Assembly: GCF_001570525.1 (NCBI RefSeq)
Contig: NZ_BBXC01000016.1
Coordinates: 124,001-188,000, forward strand
Origin: Herbidospora sakaeratensis
GTDB lineage: Bacteria > Actinomycetota > Actinomycetes > Streptosporangiales > Streptosporangiaceae
Length of the DNA: 64,000 nucleotides
Direction of reading: 5' to 3'
Both the position numbers and the translations under genes were made by a program. Below, one piece after another: positions 61,387 to 64,000 of the stretch (within the stretch, counting starts at the first letter, position 1; each line of letters begins with the position of its first letter). The notes under the pieces were generated by a model, which saw nothing but the letters and a program-made list of their open reading frames with translations, was not told where the DNA came from and did no database searches.

Positions 61387-61602
61387 ATGCCGCAGAACGT
61401 CATCGATCTGATCATGGCTGATCACCGGGTCGGGCGGGACCCGGAGAACCGGCCCGCGCCGGTCGCGGAGCCGACCGCCACGTTCGTCGCGCACGGCCGT
61501 GCCGAGGAGACCAAGGTCTACTCCGAGCCGGCCGAGGCAGTCCCGAGCGAGCGCGTCGAGGTGCACCACGAGGCCGAGGAACTCTCCTCACTCGGGAAGT
61601 GA
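61387..61602 (+). CDS. Shortened hemerythrin-like protein
   Basis: 71 residues from ATG 61387 with GGGAAGAGAC upstream. The start MPQNVIDLIMADHR matches HHE hemerythrin proteins (DVIDLIxADHREVE), and PENRPAPVAEPTATFVAHGRAEETKVY matches the second helix pair with its His and Glu, but the segment between the first HHE motif and that helix is missing and the C-terminal half is replaced by EELSSLGK. The metal site cannot be complete. Probably a degenerate gene that still has a ribosome-binding site. Its stop overlaps the next gene's GTG. Confidence 0.55.
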   Translation: MPQNVIDLIMADHRVGRDPENRPAPVAEPTATFVAHGRAEETKVYSEPAEAVPSERVEVHHEAEELSSLGK

Positions 61603-62747
61603 CCCGCCCCATGTTCGACGATTTCACGCTGGAACACATCGAACTGTCCGAGACGACCCTCCGGGTGCGCCACGGAGGGTCAGGCCCGGCGGTTCTCCTC
61701 GTCCGTGGTCATCCCCGCACCCACACGACCTGGCATCGGCTGGCCCCTCTGCTGACCCGGAATCACACCGTCGTCTGTCCCGATCTGCGGGGATACGGCC
61801 AGTCGTCCAAACCGGAGACCACTCCCGACCACGCGCCCTACTCCAAGCGCGCCATGGCCGCCGACTGCCTGGAGCTCATGAAAAGGCTCGGGCACGAGAC
61901 CTTCCGCGTCGTCGGACACGACCGTGGCGGATATGTGGCCTTCCGGCTGGCCATGGAGCATCCGGAGGCGGTCACCCACCTGACCGCCCTCAACGTCGTC
62001 CCCATCGGCGAGGCGCTCGCCCGCTGTGACGCGGGCTTCGCGACCCGGTGGTGGCACTGGTTCTTCCGCGCTCGGCCGACCCCGGGCCCAGAGACCGATA
62101 TCGGCGACAACCTCAGCCTCTGGTGCCAGGACGGCCCCGACGAGATGGGCCTGGAGTCGTGGGAAGACCTCCAGCACGCCTTGGGCGATCCCCGGACCGT
62201 CCACGCCAGGTGCGAGGACTACCGGGCCGGGCTCGGCATCGACCGCCGCCACGACGACGAGGACCGGGCGGCCGGGCGGCGGGTGCGGTGTCCGGTGCTC
62301 GTCGTGTGGGGGTCCCGGAGCGACCTGCCGGAGCTCTATTCCGACATCACGGGAATCTGGAGGGCCTGGGCCGACGCGGGGGTGACCGGAAGGACGGCCG
62401 AAAGCGGCCACCACATCGCGGAGGACGCGCCCGGAGAACTGAGCACCTTCCTGCGCGAGACCGGTGGTCACCGCACTGGCCCCGTGTGGCGCAGGATCTC
62501 CTCCGCCAGGCGGTCGTGCACCACCGAGGGCAGGGTGTGCCCCAGCCCCTCGATCATGACCAGCCGGGCCCCGGCGATGGCCGAGGCGGTGGCCTCGGCG
62601 TGCGCGGGCGGGAACATCGGGTCCTCCGTGCCGTGGACGACCAGCGTCGGCGCGGCGACGGCGGCGAGGTCGACCGTGCCGCCCAGGCCGGCGGCCCCGG
62701 CGAGGGCGTGGTTGAGGGCGGCCCGCGGGTCGCGCGCCCGGGCGTAG
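61599..62747 (+). CDS. Alpha/beta hydrolase, haloacetate-dehalogenase-like, with read-through tail
   Basis: 382 residues from GTG 61599 (ATG 61611 is an alternative). Nucleophile Asp in VVGHDRGGYVAFRLA (GHDRG, as in haloacetate dehalogenases and epoxide hydrolases), acid Asp in VVWGSRSDLPELY and His in AESGHHIAEDAPGE. The oxyanion HG is replaced by RG (LLVRGHPRTH). The fold ends near residue 290; the last 90 residues are antisense to the next gene over 280 bp and look random, so the original stop was lost. Substrate unknown. Confidence 0.75.
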   Translation: MTRPMFDDFTLEHIELSETTLRVRHGGSGPAVLLVRGHPRTHTTWHRLAPLLTRNHTVVCPDLRGYGQSSKPETTPDHAPYSKRAMAADCLELMKRLGHETFRVVGHDRGGYVAFRLAMEHPEAVTHLTALNVVPIGEALARCDAGFATRWWHWFFRARPTPGPETDIGDNLSLWCQDGPDEMGLESWEDLQHALGDPRTVHARCEDYRAGLGIDRRHDDEDRAAGRRVRCPVLVVWGSRSDLPELYSDITGIWRAWADAGVTGRTAESGHHIAEDAPGELSTFLRETGGHRTGPVWRRISSARRSCTTEGRVCPSPSIMTSRAPAMAEAVASACAGGNIGSSVPWTTSVGAATAARSTVPPRPAAPARAWLRAARGSRARA

Positions 62748-63370
62748 GCCCGGCGCTCCAGTTCGCGGTACTCCTCCGCGTCGAAGGGCAACACCGGCCC
62801 GTGCAGGACCCGCCACAGCGGCAGCCGGGCCGCGAGGTGCTCCTCCAGCGACGCCCCGGGTCCGGCGAACGACGAGACGAGCGCGGCCAGCAGTTCGGGC
62901 GTGGGCGGCGGCAGCTCCCCCGGCAGGGGCGGCGCGCCCTCCATGACCCGCCGCACCGCGGCGGCCGTGTCGGTGCCGAGAGGCTGGGACGACAGGCTGG
63001 TGAGGGTGAGCACCCGGTCGGGGTGGGTGACGGCCAGCCGCTGGGCGATGACGCCGCCGAGGGAGGCCCCGACGAGGTGGGCCGGCCCGGCGTCGAAGGC
63101 GTCCAGGACGGCGAGCGCGTCGGCGGCCAGGTCGGCGACCGTGTAGGGGTGGGCGGCGAAGTCGACGGTGGAGGAGCGCCCGGTGTCGCGGTGGTCGTAG
63201 CGCACGACCCGGCGGCCCCCGTCGGCGAGGCGGCGGACGAACCCGTCGGGCCACTGCACACCCTGGGCCTGCGCGCCCATGATCAGCAGCACCGTCGGGT
63301 GCGCCGGGTCGCCGACGTCCTCTGCCCACAGGTCGAGGCCGCCGGTGCGGACGAAGTTATTTTCTTGCAT
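62468..63370 (-). CDS. Alpha/beta hydrolase
   Basis: 300 residues from ATG 63370. VLLIMGAQAQGVQWPDGFVRRLADGGRRVVRYDHRDTGRSS is the N-terminal fold, Ser nucleophile in LVGASLGGVIAQRLA, Asp in LVVHGTEDPMFPP and His in IEGLGHTLPSVV. Similar to esterases and lactonases near TetR repressors. It is divergent from a TetR gene that probably controls it and convergent with, and overlapping, the previous hydrolase. Confidence 0.9.
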   Translation of the reverse strand: MQENNFVRTGGLDLWAEDVGDPAHPTVLLIMGAQAQGVQWPDGFVRRLADGGRRVVRYDHRDTGRSSTVDFAAHPYTVADLAADALAVLDAFDAGPAHLVGASLGGVIAQRLAVTHPDRVLTLTSLSSQPLGTDTAAAVRRVMEGAPPLPGELPPPTPELLAALVSSFAGPGASLEEHLAARLPLWRVLHGPVLPFDAEEYRELERRAYARARDPRAALNHALAGAAGLGGTVDLAAVAAPTLVVHGTEDPMFPPAHAEATASAIAGARLVMIEGLGHTLPSVVHDRLAEEILRHTGPVR

Positions 63371-63439
63371 GGTCGTTCAATATAATGGCACCCGTGGCGC
63401 GATTTGAACTCCCCGGCCCCCGGCGGCACCCTGATCCCC
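63371..63439. promoter_or_regulatory. Divergent promoter between hydrolase and TetR genes
   Basis: The 69-bp gap contains TATAAT at 63381-63386 on the + strand, a perfect -10 for the TetR gene, in an otherwise GC-rich region; the same AT patch can serve as -10 on the other strand. I see no clear -35 or palindromic operator. Confidence 0.4.
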
Positions 63440-64000
63440 ATGGCCGGAGTCAAGGGACAGGTGCAGAAGCGGGGCGTCGAGCGCCGCCGCGCCATGGTCG
63501 ACGCCGCGATCGAGTTGTTCGCCCGCCAGGGGGTGCGCGGCACCGGCGTGGCCGCGATCGCCGAGCGCGCCGGCGCGGCCCCCTCAGCCCTCATCCACCA
63601 TTTCGGCAGCAAGGACGGGCTGGTCCGGGCCGTACTCGAAGAGGCCGACCGGCGGGCCCTGGAGCGGCTGTCGGTCCCGCTGGGCGCCGAGCCCACCCTC
63701 GACCAGGCCTTCGACTGGTTCGTCCGGGACGCCGAGCACACCGCCGCCGCCGAACGCGACCTGGCCGCCCTGCACGCCACGCTCACCGCAGAGAACCTGG
63801 AGCCGGGTTCGGCCCTGCACACCTGGTTCCGCGACCGCGGCCGGGTGTTGCGGGCCCATCTGGTCTCCCTGTTCACCCGCGCCGGGGCCGACGACCCGCC
63901 GACCCTGGCGGCGGAGACGGCGGCGTTCGTCGAGGGGGCCCACCTGGTGTGGCTGCTCGACCCCGAGCAGGTCGACCTGGCCTCCGTGCACCGCAGCTAC
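63440..64000 (+). CDS. TetR family regulator, 3' end outside window
   Basis: 187 codons visible from ATG 63440. Helix-turn-helix at about residues 15-60 (RRRAMVDAAIELFARQGVRGTGVAAIAERAGAAPSALIHHFGSKDGLVRAVL), followed by the start of the ligand-binding domain. Likely repressor of the divergent hydrolase gene. The gene runs off the right edge. Confidence 0.9.
   Translation, partial: MAGVKGQVQKRGVERRRAMVDAAIELFARQGVRGTGVAAIAERAGAAPSALIHHFGSKDGLVRAVLEEADRRALERLSVPLGAEPTLDQAFDWFVRDAEHTAAAERDLAALHATLTAENLEPGSALHTWFRDRGRVLRAHLVSLFTRAGADDPPTLAAETAAFVEGAHLVWLLDPEQVDLASVHRSY

Noticed and set aside
63385-63440. tRNA-like segment near the TetR start
   Set aside because: A GTTCAAATC-like T-loop is present on the minus strand but the T-stem does not pair and no acceptor or anticodon arm can be drawn.

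Overview
The window is strongly GC-rich with G/C-dominated third codon positions, dense and partly overlapping genes, GTG/TTG starts, a mycothiol ligase (MshC), SCO1664-type and DUF3090 proteins, an InhA-type FabI next to FabG, and a NnaR-type nitrate regulator. This fits a filamentous actinomycete; Streptosporangiales is my best guess, which I infer and cannot prove here. I see no tRNA, rRNA, CRISPR array or intact insertion sequence.

Layout. 1-3925: a partial HAD phosphatase, a PAC2 protein, a DesK/DesR-like two-component pair and a CPBP membrane protease. 4046-14113: a TetR-like protein without its DNA-binding domain, then a seven-gene minus-strand assimilatory nitrate operon read narK > nasA > FAD/NAD reductase > nirB > nirD > nnaR-type regulator > sirohydrochlorin chelatase, with four-base stop/start overlaps from nasA onward. 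It covers uptake, both reductions, siroheme supply and control. 14390-28927: a deformylase-like protein, a secreted amidase and a surface-glycan region (two GT2 enzymes, a 1285-residue flippase/membrane-protein fusion, a GH39-like enzyme, a P450 and two tandem GNAT/BioF2-like proteins). Inside it lies an HxlR regulator plus an MBL-fold hydrolase that share a 13-bp operator-like sequence. 28905-36123: an LVIVD lipoprotein and the conserved actinobacterial block mshC, NRDE protein, SCO1664 family, DUF3090, histidine phosphatase, uppP, aldo/keto reductase.

36164-48198: a secreted Fn3-CBM2 protein, an unknown surface protein, fabG-fabI, tldD-tldE, dodecin, a DUF3099 protein, a three-hairpin RNA resembling the actinobacterial 6C RNA, a WD40 Ser/Thr kinase, DUF6457-moaA and rtcB. 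48195-52332: a lipid-type cluster of UbiA prenyltransferase, type III polyketide synthase, ICMT-like methyltransferase, FAD oxidoreductase and a SAM methyltransferase. 53250-58948: a stress/signalling block (ChaB, CBS pair, PAS-GAF, STAS, CheB, CheR-PAS) with no chemotaxis machinery nearby.

58958-64000: a decayed stretch holding two divergent gene remnants (phosphonatase-like HAD and a GntR/UTRA protein) that both lost their 5' ends at one junction, a secreted trypsin-like protease, a shrunken hemerythrin-like protein, two convergent alpha/beta hydrolases with a long overlap, and a partial TetR regulator. The most notable signals are the three-copy HxlR operator, the triple CCCCCGT-loop hairpins, the flippase fusion, the phosphonate-type deletion scar and a 40-bp palindromic intergenic repeat present twice.
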